54,757 nt of DNA from Roseiconus lacunae (GTDB taxonomy: Bacteria > Planctomycetota > Planctomycetia > Pirellulales > Pirellulaceae). A program made the translations under genes and the position numbers. The notes under the pieces are model-generated. The model was not told the origin of the DNA. It was given only the letters and a program-made list of their open reading frames with translations, and ran no database searches. Of the stretch, positions 9,073 through 19,629 are shown piece after piece (position 1 is the first letter of the stretch; every line of letters begins with the position of its first letter). The DNA lies in the NCBI RefSeq assembly GCF_008312935.1, contig NZ_VSZO01000019.1, forward strand, positions 1 to 54,757. The letters run 5' to 3'.

Positions 9073-11472
9073 CTACTGCTCGATGGTGGCGGTACTGCCT
9101 GACGTCACAAGTTCGGTGAAATCGCTGTATCGATAGTCGCCATAGCGGTAGGAATACTGCCGGTGCGTGACGCCGCTGAAGATTGTGCCAACGACATTGG
9201 CTCCCGAGGCTTCCAAGCGATGTGTGGTGCGGACAACGCTGTCCATCCGAGTCAGGTCTCGCATCACGCACACCAACGTCGAGTCGACGGCCGATGCGAC
9301 GGCCAACGTTTCGCCAGCCGAGAGCACCGGTGCGGTATCAACGATCACGTATTCATATTTCTCGAAGGCTTTGTCCAACAACTCACGCATCGAACTGGTC
9401 GACAGCAAACGGTGCGGGCTGGCCTTCAAACGTCCAGCAGGCAAAACGTGCACCAAATCGCCGAGTTCCTTGTTGACGGCTTCGTCAAAGTCAACGACCT
9501 CGCGGAGCACTTCGTTCAGTCCAGGTTCAAGCGGCAGGCCAAAGACGTCATGCTGATCGGGGCACCGCATGTCAGCGTCGATGATCAACACTGTCTTGCC
9601 GCATGCCTTGGCGAGAGAAATCGCGAGCTGTGAGACCGCCGTACTTTTTCCTTCGCCGGACATTGAGCTAACAATCGCGAAAGAGCGTGCGTCGCGGGTG
9701 TCCTTGGAGAGCGCCAGGTTGGCTCGCAGGCTATCGACACTCTCCTCGAAGACACGCCGTCCTTTCGAGTTACGCCCTCCGTTGGCACTCGGTGCGCGGG
9801 CGAGTTCACCCACAACTGGGGCAAGCATCATGCTGCGCTCAAGCTCATGGCTATCGGTGATCCGTTTGACACGGAATTCCCAGAGCAGCCCGATCAAGAA
9901 AGGAACTGCGAACCCCGCACCACCGGCGAGCACCATTTTCTTAAATGGCATGTCCTCCACCGGGCGAGTCGGCGGCGTTGCCTTCGCGACAGAGATCACC
10001 GAGCTACCCCGTTGGCTTTCGAGCTGAATCGAATCCAGACGGCTGGTCACACGCTGCAGTGTCTCGCGTGACTGTTCGAGGTCAGTTCTGGCGAATTCCA
10101 ATTCGACATTGTTGCTGTCGCGTCGACGTAGTCGATCCGCTTCGTCGTCGTACTGCTTTTGAACGACTGACAATTCAAGTGCAAGCTGATCTCGACGTTC
10201 CTTGATTTCCTCCTGCTCATGCTCGGTCATCAAGTCCGCACGGTTTTCCAGCTCTTTCTGCTTGATCTCCGCGAGCGCCGCAAACTCTTTTCGGCGACGC
10301 TCAATTTCAGCTTCACGCTCTTTCAACTGAGCTTGGTATTCTTCTTCCAATTCAGCATCGAGGATTGCGACAGCAGCGGCTGACGCTTTGTCCCGTGCTT
10401 CATCGAGCTTTTCCTTCCACTCGTCACGTTTTTGTTTCTGCTGCTCGAAATAGTCCTGAGCGGTTCGCCAGCCTTCGCTGACCTCCAACTTCAAGACTTC
10501 TTGGCGATAGAGTTCAAACCGTTCGTTGGCATATTTAACGTCTTCGTCTTTGCCAATGATTCCCTCAAGTCTGCTATCGTCGATCCGACCTTTCTTAACC
10601 GGAATGTAAGGCGGCACGAATTCTGCGTAGCTATCCCTGATTTGGTCGCGAGCCGACGGGTTACGAATACCAACTCCGGCATCGATCATCGAAATTTCGA
10701 ACTCAAGATCAGAAATTTGATTCCGCAACCGTTCGATTTTTTGGAACGACTCGGCCGACTCAATCTCCGCCACCCTTTCACCGGGCGCGGCACCAGATGC
10801 TTCACGAGCATAATTTGCGACGACTTCTTTTTGCTCCTCGACACGACGTTTCAGCTCATCGATTTGCCGACTGAGGTACTGCGTTAGTCGCGACACCCGC
10901 AGGTTGTCATACTCATCACGCTTTTGCAGGTACGCCGCGACCACCGCATTACATACGTCGGCGGCAAATTCTTTGTTTGAATCGATGTACGTCACAATCA
11001 TTGACGACTTCGTCCCACCACCCTTGACGTTAAGCCGTTGCTGTAACACCTGTTCTCGGGTTTCCGGATCGGCCAAAGAGAACTGATGCAATGTTTCGTT
11101 GGCCATCACGCTTGAGAGCACAATGGGACTTGTCAAAATCGGCCCTTCCGAACGGGCCAAGTCGTCCGGTGACGGCATGACACCGCGATCGAGCAGCCAA
11201 TCCCGATTGGATTCCAATCGATAGTTGGCCTGAAACTGCGGCTCAAACGTGCTCAACACGGCGAACGCTGCGATCGACGCGAGCACGAGTCCAGCGGGAA
11301 CGGCCCAGTGCCAGCATCGACGAAAAGTGACCCAAATCAGCCAAGGGTCAAAGCTACTCGCATCCGACCCCGGTGCCGCGGTGGGGCCACCGATGTAACC
11401 TGCCGGTTGTCCGCCGAGATAGCCTCCGGGCTGACCTGTTGGCTGCTGTTGTCGCGGGTATTGTTGTTGCAT
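9073..11472 (-). CDS. Wzz-type chain-length regulator fused to BY-type tyrosine kinase
   Basis: A 799-aa polysaccharide co-polymerase. It has a Gln/Gly/Pro-rich N-terminus, TM1 (about 55-75), a Wzz domain with a very long periplasmic coiled coil (about 190-480), TM2 (about 512-531), then a cytoplasmic BY-kinase: Walker A SMSGEGKST (603-611), Walker A' LIIDADMRCP (629-638), Walker B VIVDTAP (709-715). The C-terminal tyrosine cluster has Tyr773, 775, 777, 780 and 782, the expected autophosphorylation sites. Such proteins control chain length through cycles of phosphorylation and oligomerisation. The charged helix at 340-450 is longer than in typical Wzc/GumC-like proteins. The ATG start is well placed. 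It sits between the exosortase and the giant TPR gene; the 390-bp upstream gap may contain a promoter. Confidence 0.95.
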   Translation of the reverse strand: MQQQYPRQQQPTGQPGGYLGGQPAGYIGGPTAAPGSDASSFDPWLIWVTFRRCWHWAVPAGLVLASIAAFAVLSTFEPQFQANYRLESNRDWLLDRGVMPSPDDLARSEGPILTSPIVLSSVMANETLHQFSLADPETREQVLQQRLNVKGGGTKSSMIVTYIDSNKEFAADVCNAVVAAYLQKRDEYDNLRVSRLTQYLSRQIDELKRRVEEQKEVVANYAREASGAAPGERVAEIESAESFQKIERLRNQISDLEFEISMIDAGVGIRNPSARDQIRDSYAEFVPPYIPVKKGRIDDSRLEGIIGKDEDVKYANERFELYRQEVLKLEVSEGWRTAQDYFEQQKQKRDEWKEKLDEARDKASAAAVAILDAELEEEYQAQLKEREAEIERRRKEFAALAEIKQKELENRADLMTEHEQEEIKERRDQLALELSVVQKQYDDEADRLRRRDSNNVELEFARTDLEQSRETLQRVTSRLDSIQLESQRGSSVISVAKATPPTRPVEDMPFKKMVLAGGAGFAVPFLIGLLWEFRVKRITDSHELERSMMLAPVVGELARAPSANGGRNSKGRRVFEESVDSLRANLALSKDTRDARSFAIVSSMSGEGKSTAVSQLAISLAKACGKTVLIIDADMRCPDQHDVFGLPLEPGLNEVLREVVDFDEAVNKELGDLVHVLPAGRLKASPHRLLSTSSMRELLDKAFEKYEYVIVDTAPVLSAGETLAVASAVDSTLVCVMRDLTRMDSVVRTTHRLEASGANVVGTIFSGVTHRQYSYRYGDYRYSDFTELVTSGSTATIEQ

Positions 11473-11861
11473 TCTTCGTTAATCTGCGAAACGCCGGGAA
11501 AACGACTTGGCAAGATCGCCAGCCGAGGTGACGGATGATGCGTGTTAGTTCCGATTCAGTTTCAGAGCGAAAGTTCCACCAAGAATTTTCGCATTCACAT
11601 TCACTTCGATGACCACCCGATTCGGCAGCGCTGGCGGAAACAAGACTCCACCAAACTGCGAACGAACGAGTCGCTCACCAATACACTTGAAATTCGAAAT
11701 TTCGTTCGCTTTCAAGTCAAGAAATCACACTCGCTGACCGATGCCAACCACCTTTTTAGGTAGCCATATCGCCTGCTCTGTGATCCCTCATTCGGCCCCG
11801 CACAGATTTCCGGATATCATACCCATCCTCTGGCGGTATTCCAGGATTTGCTCCCAAAATT
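11473..11861. other. Intergenic region upstream of the Wzz/BY-kinase gene
   Basis: No gene is supported. AT-richer than its surroundings. Around 11686-11717 there is an imperfect symmetric block, cttgaaattcgaaatttcg with ctttcaag a few bases later, which could be an operator or part of a promoter for the downstream minus-strand genes. I see no convincing -35/-10 or -24/-12 pair. Confidence 0.4.
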
Positions 11862-12902
11862 TCACGAATGCCCGAGAGAGCCACGTAAGGTCTCTCTTGC
11901 GGTCATCACGGGGACCTTTTTGTAAACCTGCCGCCAGTAAACCGAGATCGCACCGAGCAACGCGAACGATGCGGCGATCATCAAATAACCAGAGACATCA
12001 TGAACCATGTGCTGACCGCTCGGTGATTCGATCCACTGGTAAAGCACACCGATAAGGACGATCCGCATCGCGTTGACGAACAGCGCCAGCGGGACCGCCG
12101 CGACGCAGAGAACCATCCTGTCTGACCAGTGCCGATCATTCAGCACGGCCCAGAAATATGCACAGGCAGCCATCCCAACAAAGATCCGTAGCCCGCTACA
12201 GGCCTCCTCGACCATTAGTTTTTCGTCTCCGATCCAAACCACATGGCCTTCGGAGACGGCGGGAAGCCCTACCGCGCGAAGCAAGAACGTGCTGAATTCG
12301 GTTGCGACGCCCTGAAGTTGCCAGCTCAACCCACTCTCCATCCGATAAGGCAACGGGACGGCGAACAGCAAAAACAGGATCGCCGGAAGGGCCCAGAGCA
12401 TCGCTCGCAACCCGAGTAGGCACCACACGGCACCCGCGATTAACGGGACGAGTGAGTAGGCGTCAAAAAAGTCGGCATACGCCATTCGGCTCCCGATTCG
12501 CATGACGACCGCGAGCAAGACCAATGCAAGCCCACCCCATGCGACGCCCGAAGATGCGCCCGGAAACTTATCGGCCCGCTGGTAGCAAAGGTAAATCGCC
12601 AACGGCAACACAAACCATCCATGGCCATAATCTGGCTCGTTTTGCCAACTGTCCACCATCCAAGCGATCGTCGGCCAATAAACATAACCTAGGATCAACG
12701 CAGCGATCACAAGGTATCCCCAGACCTTCATCGACCATCTACCGGGGCCAGAAACCCTGTAGAGTGGTTCCGATTCTTTCGCCGGCTTGGGACGCAACGA
12801 AGTCGAAACGCCGCTCGCAAGCTTGCGGTTCTGCTCGGCGACCGCTGATCGATCACGACGCCGTTTTACCGCAGCCGGTGGCGACTTTTTACGTTTTGAC
12901 AT
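11862..12902 (-). CDS. Exosortase (EpsH-type transpeptidase)
   Basis: A 346-aa polytopic membrane cysteine protease/transpeptidase expected to cleave PEP-CTERM tails and transfer the protein to an envelope acceptor. The catalytic triad is visible: Cys235 in VEEACSGLR, Arg280 in FVNAMRIVLIG and a His at 298 or 301 in HMVHDVSGY. There are about eight hydrophobic segments from residue 58 on. The first 55 residues are basic and Ser/Pro rich, a long cytoplasmic tail for this family. No EpsI domain is fused; that domain is a separate gene at 2841-3476. Candidate substrates are the two PEP-CTERM proteins at 14391 and 21961. The subtype (for example a planctomycete-specific one) cannot be assigned by eye. 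First gene of the minus-strand arm. Confidence 0.95.
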   Translation of the reverse strand: MSKRKKSPPAAVKRRRDRSAVAEQNRKLASGVSTSLRPKPAKESEPLYRVSGPGRWSMKVWGYLVIAALILGYVYWPTIAWMVDSWQNEPDYGHGWFVLPLAIYLCYQRADKFPGASSGVAWGGLALVLLAVVMRIGSRMAYADFFDAYSLVPLIAGAVWCLLGLRAMLWALPAILFLLFAVPLPYRMESGLSWQLQGVATEFSTFLLRAVGLPAVSEGHVVWIGDEKLMVEEACSGLRIFVGMAACAYFWAVLNDRHWSDRMVLCVAAVPLALFVNAMRIVLIGVLYQWIESPSGQHMVHDVSGYLMIAASFALLGAISVYWRQVYKKVPVMTARETLRGSLGHS

Positions 12903-13261
12903 GAAGACTCAGGTCTGCGCCTCGGCTGGTGTTGCCGATGCGTCTGCTAATGGGTGGGGGGCAAGATGCGTCTGAGGATATGCGAGCGTTTTGACAAGTC
13001 AAGTCAACGCCAGAAACCCGGTGTGAAGCACAGACACCCTAGCCCGCAAAACCGCACCCTCCCCCACTGCGGGACCGGACCAATTCCAGCTCCGCTGTTG
13101 GGTTGGCGGTTCGATCGAGTACTATGACGCCCGGCCGACAGTTGAGAACGCGGCTCCCAGTGGCACAGGCCGCATGCCTTCTCAGGCGAGGGGGCCTTGC
13201 CCTATGATGTTGGCATCTAAACGGCTCTTCACCGACACCCTACGGAATACTAAACGCCGCA
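12903..13261. promoter_or_regulatory. Divergent intergenic region between exosortase and FHA-like gene
   Basis: This 359-bp gap separates the two arms of the locus, so it must hold promoters for both directions if no others are used. It is GC-rich and free of likely genes. TGGCAC at 13161 resembles half of a sigma-54 site, but the matching GC is two bases too far away, so I do not call it. Confidence 0.4.
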
Positions 13262-14260
13262 ATGCTACTCTGGCCATCCAACCGGTGGGGATTTAGCTGC
13301 GGCCGTGGCGCGGACGATTTTCGCGAACTCGACCAACCGTTTGCGCTGGTCGGCACTCATCCTCGCTGCCAAGTTCGACTCGATTACAAACGACTCCCCG
13401 AAGTCGTCTACTTTATTGTGATTATTGGCGATCGGGTCCAAGCTTGGCCACTTTGCGGGGTCGCCTATCCGATTTGGGGCAACCTTAAACCTGGTCGGCA
13501 ACTCTTAATCGGAAAGATCCGAGTCAATATTAGCGCCCAACCCAACGACGCGCCTTGGGATCATGCGACACCTCCGCCTCCCGGTGAGGCAGTCAATGAT
13601 GTCAGCGAGCTGCCCTCGCCAGAACCGGAAACACCCCGCGGTATCCTATTACTCGACTGGGGCGAAGAAATCCAAACGCGGAAACTCACGCGATCGGTCA
13701 CGATTCTTGGCGATGCCCACCCCAGTTTGATGCGATTACACGGAGTCGGCTTGCGTGATTGCGAATTGGCAATTGTCAGCGCCGGCGAGAGGATCTGGGC
13801 GATCCAATTGAATCCGGGCAGCATCTCAGACAATACGCCATTAATCCGAGAGCTTGTTCCAGGCGGCGAGTCGCTATGGGTTGGCGACCTGCACATCTGG
13901 GCAGGTGAAAAGGGGCGGAGATCGACGCGACGGTTTGGTGGCATCCCAACGCCACCAGCCCCACCGGCAATCGAGACGGCGCCTCCAAGAATTTCGGGTG
14001 CGTACCCCCAGATTCCCGCCTTGCATCCGCCCGCAGGCTATCAGCCCCCGGAGGAGCACCATCAGCCTACACCCAGCCTTGATCATCTCGCCGGAACCTA
14101 CACCGACCGATTAATATCCATCACCAGTAAACGCGCCTCCCGCGACCAGATGGTTCGATGGGCGATTTCTGGGGGATTACTTGTGTTCGCCTTAGTCGTT
14201 TTCGCGTTTATCACTGTCAGAGGCGTGCTGCCGATCGTTCAAGCCGTTTATTCCGATTGA
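13262..14260 (+). CDS. Membrane-anchored protein with two degenerate FHA-like domains
   Basis: 332 aa. The region around residues 23-60 (PFALVGTHPRCQVRL) and that around 135-180 (SVTILGDAHPSLMRLHG) each look like the first strands of an FHA fold, normally a phosphothreonine-binding module. The usual Gly-Arg and Ser-x-x-His residues are replaced in both, so phosphopeptide binding is doubtful. A Pro-rich linker (about 215-285) leads to one C-terminal transmembrane helix (about 300-322) with a short tail, placing the FHA-like part in the cytoplasm. It starts with ATG as the first gene of the plus-strand arm, divergent from the exosortase. A scaffold or signalling role in the exosortase/EPS apparatus is an inference. 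Confidence 0.7.
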   Translation: MLLWPSNRWGFSCGRGADDFRELDQPFALVGTHPRCQVRLDYKRLPEVVYFIVIIGDRVQAWPLCGVAYPIWGNLKPGRQLLIGKIRVNISAQPNDAPWDHATPPPPGEAVNDVSELPSPEPETPRGILLLDWGEEIQTRKLTRSVTILGDAHPSLMRLHGVGLRDCELAIVSAGERIWAIQLNPGSISDNTPLIRELVPGGESLWVGDLHIWAGEKGRRSTRRFGGIPTPPAPPAIETAPPRISGAYPQIPALHPPAGYQPPEEHHQPTPSLDHLAGTYTDRLISITSKRASRDQMVRWAISGGLLVFALVVFAFITVRGVLPIVQAVYSD

Positions 14261-14390
14261 AGGATTTCGAACGGAAAATTGCTATCGCCGATTGAAAGCC
14301 CCTCCAAGCTAGCTAAACTAACGCCCCAACTGGTCTAGGGACTGTACCTTTGTGGAGCCGTCCTTTCTGGATTACCCCGTCAGGCAACCG

Positions 14391-15056
14391 ATGAAACTCT
14401 GGTTACAAACGATCGTAGCTCTTACCTTCATTGGGTGTGCCGTCGTCGCTGGTGGCCAAGCGAAGGCTGGTTTGATGCCGGATCTCTATGCGGTCGGACT
14501 TTCCGTCAGCTACGACAGCGACGCTTCCACGTTACAAGCGACCCTTCGCGGTGTGCAGTTTCTCGATCAAAATGGAGACACGACTCCGCTTGGTTTGACT
14601 ACTGTGACTCTTGACGCAACGATCGAATCCGATGGATCAATCTCTGGGGGCTCGCTAGACGTTGAAGAACGCCCACGTGCGTCGCTAGGAGTCTCAACGA
14701 GCGGTTCACGAAGTGCGGGTCCGGCTTCCGTCTCACTGCTCAACGGCACTTTCACCGACTTGGTGTTTACGTCGGAGCGTCTTGGAACAACCGGAAACAG
14801 CCAGATTTCGCTGACCCTGACCGGGAGAACTAGCGGCGGACACTATGCCAATCAGTATGGCGCCCTGTTCACGGTGAAGCTGCATGGCATTGCCTCAACC
14901 CCAGACCCGGGATCGGCAGACCTGTTCTTAAATAGCTTCAACATGCAGCGTGGTTCGATGTCTGCAGACATTACACGGGCTGTACCAGAACCATCGACAA
15001 GTATCCTTGCAATTGGCATTCTTAGCCTTCCTGTGCTGCGACGACGCAGTCGTTAA
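14391..15056 (+). CDS. PEP-CTERM sorting-domain protein, likely exosortase substrate
   Basis: A secreted protein of about 221 aa. From the ATG at 14391 it has a classical signal peptide (MKLWLQ..., hydrophobic to about residue 22, GGQAKAG cleavage area), a Ser/Thr/Gly-rich beta-type middle, and a C-terminal tripartite tail: VPEPSTS, a short hydrophobic stretch (ILAIGILSLPVL) and RRRSR. That is the PEP-CTERM signal recognised by exosortases. An upstream in-frame start at 14352 would bury the signal peptide and is less likely. The mature domain is not recognised. It has one cysteine, in the signal region. Confidence 0.9.
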   Translation: MKLWLQTIVALTFIGCAVVAGGQAKAGLMPDLYAVGLSVSYDSDASTLQATLRGVQFLDQNGDTTPLGLTTVTLDATIESDGSISGGSLDVEERPRASLGVSTSGSRSAGPASVSLLNGTFTDLVFTSERLGTTGNSQISLTLTGRTSGGHYANQYGALFTVKLHGIASTPDPGSADLFLNSFNMQRGSMSADITRAVPEPSTSILAIGILSLPVLRRRSR

Positions 15057-15058
15057 GC

Positions 15059-15106
15059 AGACCTCTCGGCGACGTTTTCTGCCGGTTTAGCAGAAAAAAC
15101 AGGTCT
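15059..15106 (+). other. Nested inverted repeat after the PEP-CTERM gene
   Basis: Outer arms AGACCT (15059-15064) and AGGTCT (15101-15106) enclose an 8-bp inner stem TTTTCTGC (15075-15082) / GCAGAAAA (15090-15097) with a 7-base loop. It begins 3 bases after the stop codon. It is not followed by a T-run on the plus strand, so it is more likely an RNA-end or attenuation structure than a strong intrinsic terminator. Confidence 0.45.
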
Positions 15107-15280
15107 TCTGTGGGTGTTGATCGTTCCCCTTTCTGTAGGGTTGACTAACGTATATCACCCGGGTGTGTTGCATATCGCAGACACCCCACCGCTCAAGGTT
15201 CAGGAATGTTGCCTTGCAACCGCCGCGCAATTCCATTCGTCGCGGCGTCGAAAGGCTTGCCCCCAACTTAGGCCTGCACA

Positions 15281-18200
15281 ATGCCCGTCTCGCCTCTCTC
15301 TCGCTTTGGTCGTCATAACAAGAACACACGTAGAAGAAGCCGACGTCGCTTAAGGACGCGCAAACCACTTGTTCAGCCGCTTGAAGACCGACGAGTCCTT
15401 GCACTTCTTGGAATCGTTCCTGAGCTGCCGGTGCTCTACAGCAACCAGACGGGCTCTGTCAGTTACGACTCTGCAACCGATCTATTCCAAGCAGACGCGA
15501 CACCGCTATGGATTGATGACGGGGTAACGTTCGGATTTGTCGATCAGCCAGCAAGCTTTGATTTGAACTTTTATGTCGACCAGAGTGGGAGCTTTGTGTC
15601 CGGAGTCAGCGGTGATGACTTTGTCGTTACCGGCAGTATCGACTTTGATTTTGATTTCGTACCTGACGTAAGCGGAGTCCTTCTTACCGGTGAAGTCACG
15701 GCATTTGGTTTTGCCGATGGAGCTCCGACGAGCACCGATTTCTACAACATGCGTTTGACGGCGACCGGCGGGGCACTGACCGCTCCCATCACCACGTCAC
15801 TTGGAGATTCACTCCCTGCCTACTACGCGGGAAAGGACATCGGCATTTCGATCAACAGCGAGGACTCCTCGTTCACCGGATCTTTCGACGTTGATTTTTC
15901 TGGTGGCAATAAAGCCAACACCGGGCCGATTGAACCGGACAACAGCAATCCTCCGACGGCAGAACTGGGGAACTTTGTCTGGGTTGATACGAACTACAAC
16001 GGTCTGCAAGACGATGGCCCCACCGGCGTTAATGGCGTGACGGTCAACCTCTACCAAGACGTCGACGGGGATGGCATCGCCGAACCGGGCGGCGACGATG
16101 GGGGGCCAATCGCAACGACCGTTACCGCGCCGCTGATGGGCGAAGACGGCTATTACCTGTTCGAAGAACTGGAAGCCGGAGATTATTTTGTCGAGTTTGA
16201 TACCAGCACCATTCCGACCGGCTTCGAACTTACCTTGGACAATCAGGGCGGTGACGATGCCGTCGACAGTGATGCGGACCAAGTCAGCGGCTTGGCCACC
16301 GTCACAACCTTAGAGGATGGCGAAAGCGATCTGACATGGGACGCCGGCATTGTTCAGATCGTGCATCCCGATATTGAGATCGTGAAGTGCGTTGAAGATG
16401 TGATCGAGTCATCATCGATGACCGTAATCGACTTCGATGACTTAAGCAAAGGCGACATTGTGCAGTCGCAGTATCCTGGCGTGACGATTTCGGCGACGTC
16501 ACGAAACAAACCGTGGCAAGGAAACGCGGCGATGATTTTCAATTCGTCGTATCCGACCGGTCACGACAATGACTTGGGAACCCCCAACCAAGCCTACGGT
16601 GGACCAGGTCAGGGCAGCGGCGGTGCGTCCAATGACACCGCACTCGGCAATGTCTTGATCATTTCCGAAGACGGCGATCAGTCAGACCCCGACGATGACT
16701 ACAAAGGTGGTGTGATCACATTTAGTTTTGATCAGCCAGTCGACATCAACCACTTGGACGTATTGGATATCGACGTCGACGAGCATGGTGGATCGATCCT
16801 GACGGTCACGACCACAACCGGCACCCAGACCATTGCGATTTCAGTAGCGGGCAACAATAGCGTCCAGCGAATCCAAGTCGACGTGTCCAACGTGGTCGAG
16901 ATGAAGGTTGATTTTGTCAGCAGCGGCGCGATCACCGAACTGAAGTACTCGACCAGTGATTCGGAAGTTATCTGTGACGATGCCAACGACGCCCCCGGAG
17001 TCAGTTTCGACTTTGGCGATGATGTCGTGTTCAACTACCACGTCACGAACTCGGGTGACACCGCGCTGTCGCCGGTCACGGTCACCGATGACAATGCGAC
17101 ACCGGGCGACAATGGCGACGACTTCAATCCGACGCCGGTCAATACATCGAACGGATTCAATGTCGGTGACACAAACGAAGACGGCCGATTGGATCCCAAT
17201 GAAGTCTGGGAATACACGGCCACGATCACCGCCAGTACCGCGGGCCAATTCACGAACATCGCCTTGGTTGCCGGGACGCCGATCAATGACAACGGTGATG
17301 TGATCGGCGAAGATGTGACTGACGAGGATCCGGCGAACTACAACGTCGAAGGCATCCCGGGAATCGACATCGAAAAACTCACCAACGGCATCGATGCGGA
17401 TACCGCAAGTGATGCCGTCGAGATAGCTGCGGGAGACACGGTGACTTGGACCTACAACGTTACCAACACCGGTTCAACAACGTTTGCACAATCTGAAATT
17501 TCGGTGATCGATGATGCCGGCACGCCGGGAGACGCCTCGGATGACTTCGCGCCAACGCTAATTGCTTCGTCAGATGCAGGAAGCGATGGACTACTCTCGC
17601 CGGGTGAAGTTTGGCAGTACGAAGCTTCATCGACCGCCCAATCAGTGGTGTCATCTGGAGAGTCGGTCACGCTTTACCTGACCGGCAACACGGCACTCGA
17701 TGGCCCCAACGGCAATGTCAGGACATTCAACGCAAACGGCGTTTCAGTCAGTGCAAGCGCGTTCAGCCGCAGTAGCGGCGGGGAGTGGCGAGACGCTTAT
17801 CTCGGTGCCTATTCAAGCGGCCTGGGTGTGACCGACCGCTACGAAGGCGACGGGCGCGGCGGCGAGCACCGTGTGGATAACGTCGGCAAGCTAAACTACG
17901 TGCTGTTCGAGTTCTCTGAAAAAGTCGTGGTTAACTCGGCGTTTCTCGACAGCGTGATCGGTGACAGCGACCTCTCCATTTGGATTGGCGATCGAAGCGA
18001 CTTGCCGTCAAGCGGCTTGGCACTATCCGATGCGGCGCTGAGCAACATGGACGTGTACGAAACGTCGATGGCGAACAATGCTTATTCACGGTTCGCCAAC
18101 TTTAACGGTGCCGGCGCCGTGGGTGATGTGCTGATCCTGGCTGCGTGGGTTGACGACGCTTCCCCCGAAGATTGCTTCAAAATCCGGAAGCTGAAATTCG

Positions 18201-19537
18201 ACACCGTTTCGCAGGGCGTCTACGGCAACATCGGAACCGTGATTGCCGGCGATGTGGATGACAACGATCCCAGCCACTACACCAATCCAGCGCCGGCACC
18301 ATCGGGTGCGATCGGAGACTTGGTGTGGAAAGACAAAGATCGTGATGGCAAGCAGGATTCGGACGAGCCCGGCTTTGCGGGAGTCACGGTCAAGCTCTAC
18401 GACGATGGTGGTTCGGTCATCCAGACCACGACGACCGATAATAACGGTCGGTACGAATTCACCGGACTGCCGGGCGGTGACTATCGCGTCGGTTTCGAAC
18501 TCCCAAACGACTATGTCTTCACTCGCTTGCGAAGTGACATCAGCGACAGTCGTGATAGCGATGCCAATCGCAGCACTGGCTTGTCACCGGTGATCAGTCT
18601 CGAAGACCATGAAATTGACCATAGCGTTGACGCAGGCATCTACCGAGCCAAGGTCGACAAAGTCTTCGAAGCCGAGCACCATGATTGGTGCAGCAATCCC
18701 TGGCGGTGGAAGTACGACAGTCACGCTTCAGGCGGAAAATACCTAGAAGCAACCAACGGGTCCGGATCGTATTACAACTACGTTCCGCATGGCAACAATG
18801 TGAAGTATCACTTTAGCGTTGATTCGGACGGGCAGTACGAGCTGTCGTCGCTGCTAAAGACAACCAATGGCTCGAACAATTCCGTTTGGTTCCGTATCGA
18901 TGGTGGGTCCTGGAAGGAATGGCACATGCCGGTAACGGGCCATCGCTTCGAGTGGCATGCGGCGACGCACGGCTGGAACCAGAACTCGGTAACCTACAGT
19001 CTTGCCGCGGGGAATCACTCGTTGGAACTGAAGGTTCGCGAAGACGGAACTCGATTCGACAAGTTCAAAGTATCGAAACTGGAAACCACGACGATTGTGA
19101 TCGATGCCAACGCGGCGAATTCGATCACCGGCGACTGGTCAATCGATGTCGACGACGATGGGAACGAGTTCCTTGTCGCGGCCAATGGCACCGGTTCACA
19201 CTACAACTCGCCGCCCGCTGGTGACGAATTGACATACGAGTTTTCGCTTGAACGGGCGGGTACGTTTGACATGTTCGCGCTTGTGAGCGCCCAAAACGGA
19301 AGCGACAATTCGTTCTGGATTCAGATCGACGGTGGCGACTGGATCGAATGGCACCTGAATGTGACCGGCGATTCGTTTGAGTGGCAGGAAGTCACGAGCG
19401 GCTGGAATCAAGATGCGGTGCGATTTGATCTGGATGCTGGAAATCACACGCTCAAGATCAAAGTCCGTGAAGACGGAACCGCAATCGACAAGATCGTGAT
19501 TAGTGACGATCAATTCATCGATCTATCGGAGTATTGA
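15281..19537 (+). CDS. Large modular surface protein: LEDRRVLA signal, SdrD B-like and CBM-like modules
   Basis: 1418 aa. The basic N-terminus ([15 protein letters not shown]) leads into [12 protein letters not shown] (about 34-45), the planctomycete LEPR/LEDR-type N-terminal signal of giant extracytoplasmic proteins. Modules in order: unique domain (45-225), SdrD B-like Ca-binding repeat (about 227-350, [17 protein letters not shown]), DUF11-like COG1361 segments (about 360-700 and 695-790) with NTGSTTF-type cores, a [11 protein letters not shown] domain (about 795-985), a second SdrD B-like repeat (about 1009-1110) and two tandem carbohydrate-binding-like modules (about 1125-1255 and 1270-1405). 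Rich in Asp, Ser and Thr. There is no PEP-CTERM tail although it lies in the exosortase locus. Probably an adhesin or matrix protein; the function is inferred from modules only. Confidence 0.9.
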   Translation: MPVSPLSRFGRHNKNTRRRSRRRLRTRKPLVQPLEDRRVLALLGIVPELPVLYSNQTGSVSYDSATDLFQADATPLWIDDGVTFGFVDQPASFDLNFYVDQSGSFVSGVSGDDFVVTGSIDFDFDFVPDVSGVLLTGEVTAFGFADGAPTSTDFYNMRLTATGGALTAPITTSLGDSLPAYYAGKDIGISINSEDSSFTGSFDVDFSGGNKANTGPIEPDNSNPPTAELGNFVWVDTNYNGLQDDGPTGVNGVTVNLYQDVDGDGIAEPGGDDGGPIATTVTAPLMGEDGYYLFEELEAGDYFVEFDTSTIPTGFELTLDNQGGDDAVDSDADQVSGLATVTTLEDGESDLTWDAGIVQIVHPDIEIVKCVEDVIESSSMTVIDFDDLSKGDIVQSQYPGVTISATSRNKPWQGNAAMIFNSSYPTGHDNDLGTPNQAYGGPGQGSGGASNDTALGNVLIISEDGDQSDPDDDYKGGVITFSFDQPVDINHLDVLDIDVDEHGGSILTVTTTTGTQTIAISVAGNNSVQRIQVDVSNVVEMKVDFVSSGAITELKYSTSDSEVICDDANDAPGVSFDFGDDVVFNYHVTNSGDTALSPVTVTDDNATPGDNGDDFNPTPVNTSNGFNVGDTNEDGRLDPNEVWEYTATITASTAGQFTNIALVAGTPINDNGDVIGEDVTDEDPANYNVEGIPGIDIEKLTNGIDADTASDAVEIAAGDTVTWTYNVTNTGSTTFAQSEISVIDDAGTPGDASDDFAPTLIASSDAGSDGLLSPGEVWQYEASSTAQSVVSSGESVTLYLTGNTALDGPNGNVRTFNANGVSVSASAFSRSSGGEWRDAYLGAYSSGLGVTDRYEGDGRGGEHRVDNVGKLNYVLFEFSEKVVVNSAFLDSVIGDSDLSIWIGDRSDLPSSGLALSDAALSNMDVYETSMANNAYSRFANFNGAGAVGDVLILAAWVDDASPEDCFKIRKLKFDTVSQGVYGNIGTVIAGDVDDNDPSHYTNPAPAPSGAIGDLVWKDKDRDGKQDSDEPGFAGVTVKLYDDGGSVIQTTTTDNNGRYEFTGLPGGDYRVGFELPNDYVFTRLRSDISDSRDSDANRSTGLSPVISLEDHEIDHSVDAGIYRAKVDKVFEAEHHDWCSNPWRWKYDSHASGGKYLEATNGSGSYYNYVPHGNNVKYHFSVDSDGQYELSSLLKTTNGSNNSVWFRIDGGSWKEWHMPVTGHRFEWHAATHGWNQNSVTYSLAAGNHSLELKVREDGTRFDKFKVSKLETTTIVIDANAANSITGDWSIDVDDDGNEFLVAANGTGSHYNSPPAGDELTYEFSLERAGTFDMFALVSAQNGSDNSFWIQIDGGDWIEWHLNVTGDSFEWQEVTSGWNQDAVRFDLDAGNHTLKIKVREDGTAIDKIVISDDQFIDLSEY

Positions 19538-19629
19538 TGCGAATCGATGGTCCAGTGATTTGGCCTCGTCAAACAGACAGCAATTGATCGCTTCGCGGTG
19601 ACTCAACCGGCGATCAGTGGAGGCCCGAA

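Noticed and set aside
13161..13178. Possible sigma-54 promoter (TGGCAC with GC downstream)
   Set aside because: The spacing between GG and GC is two bases too long.
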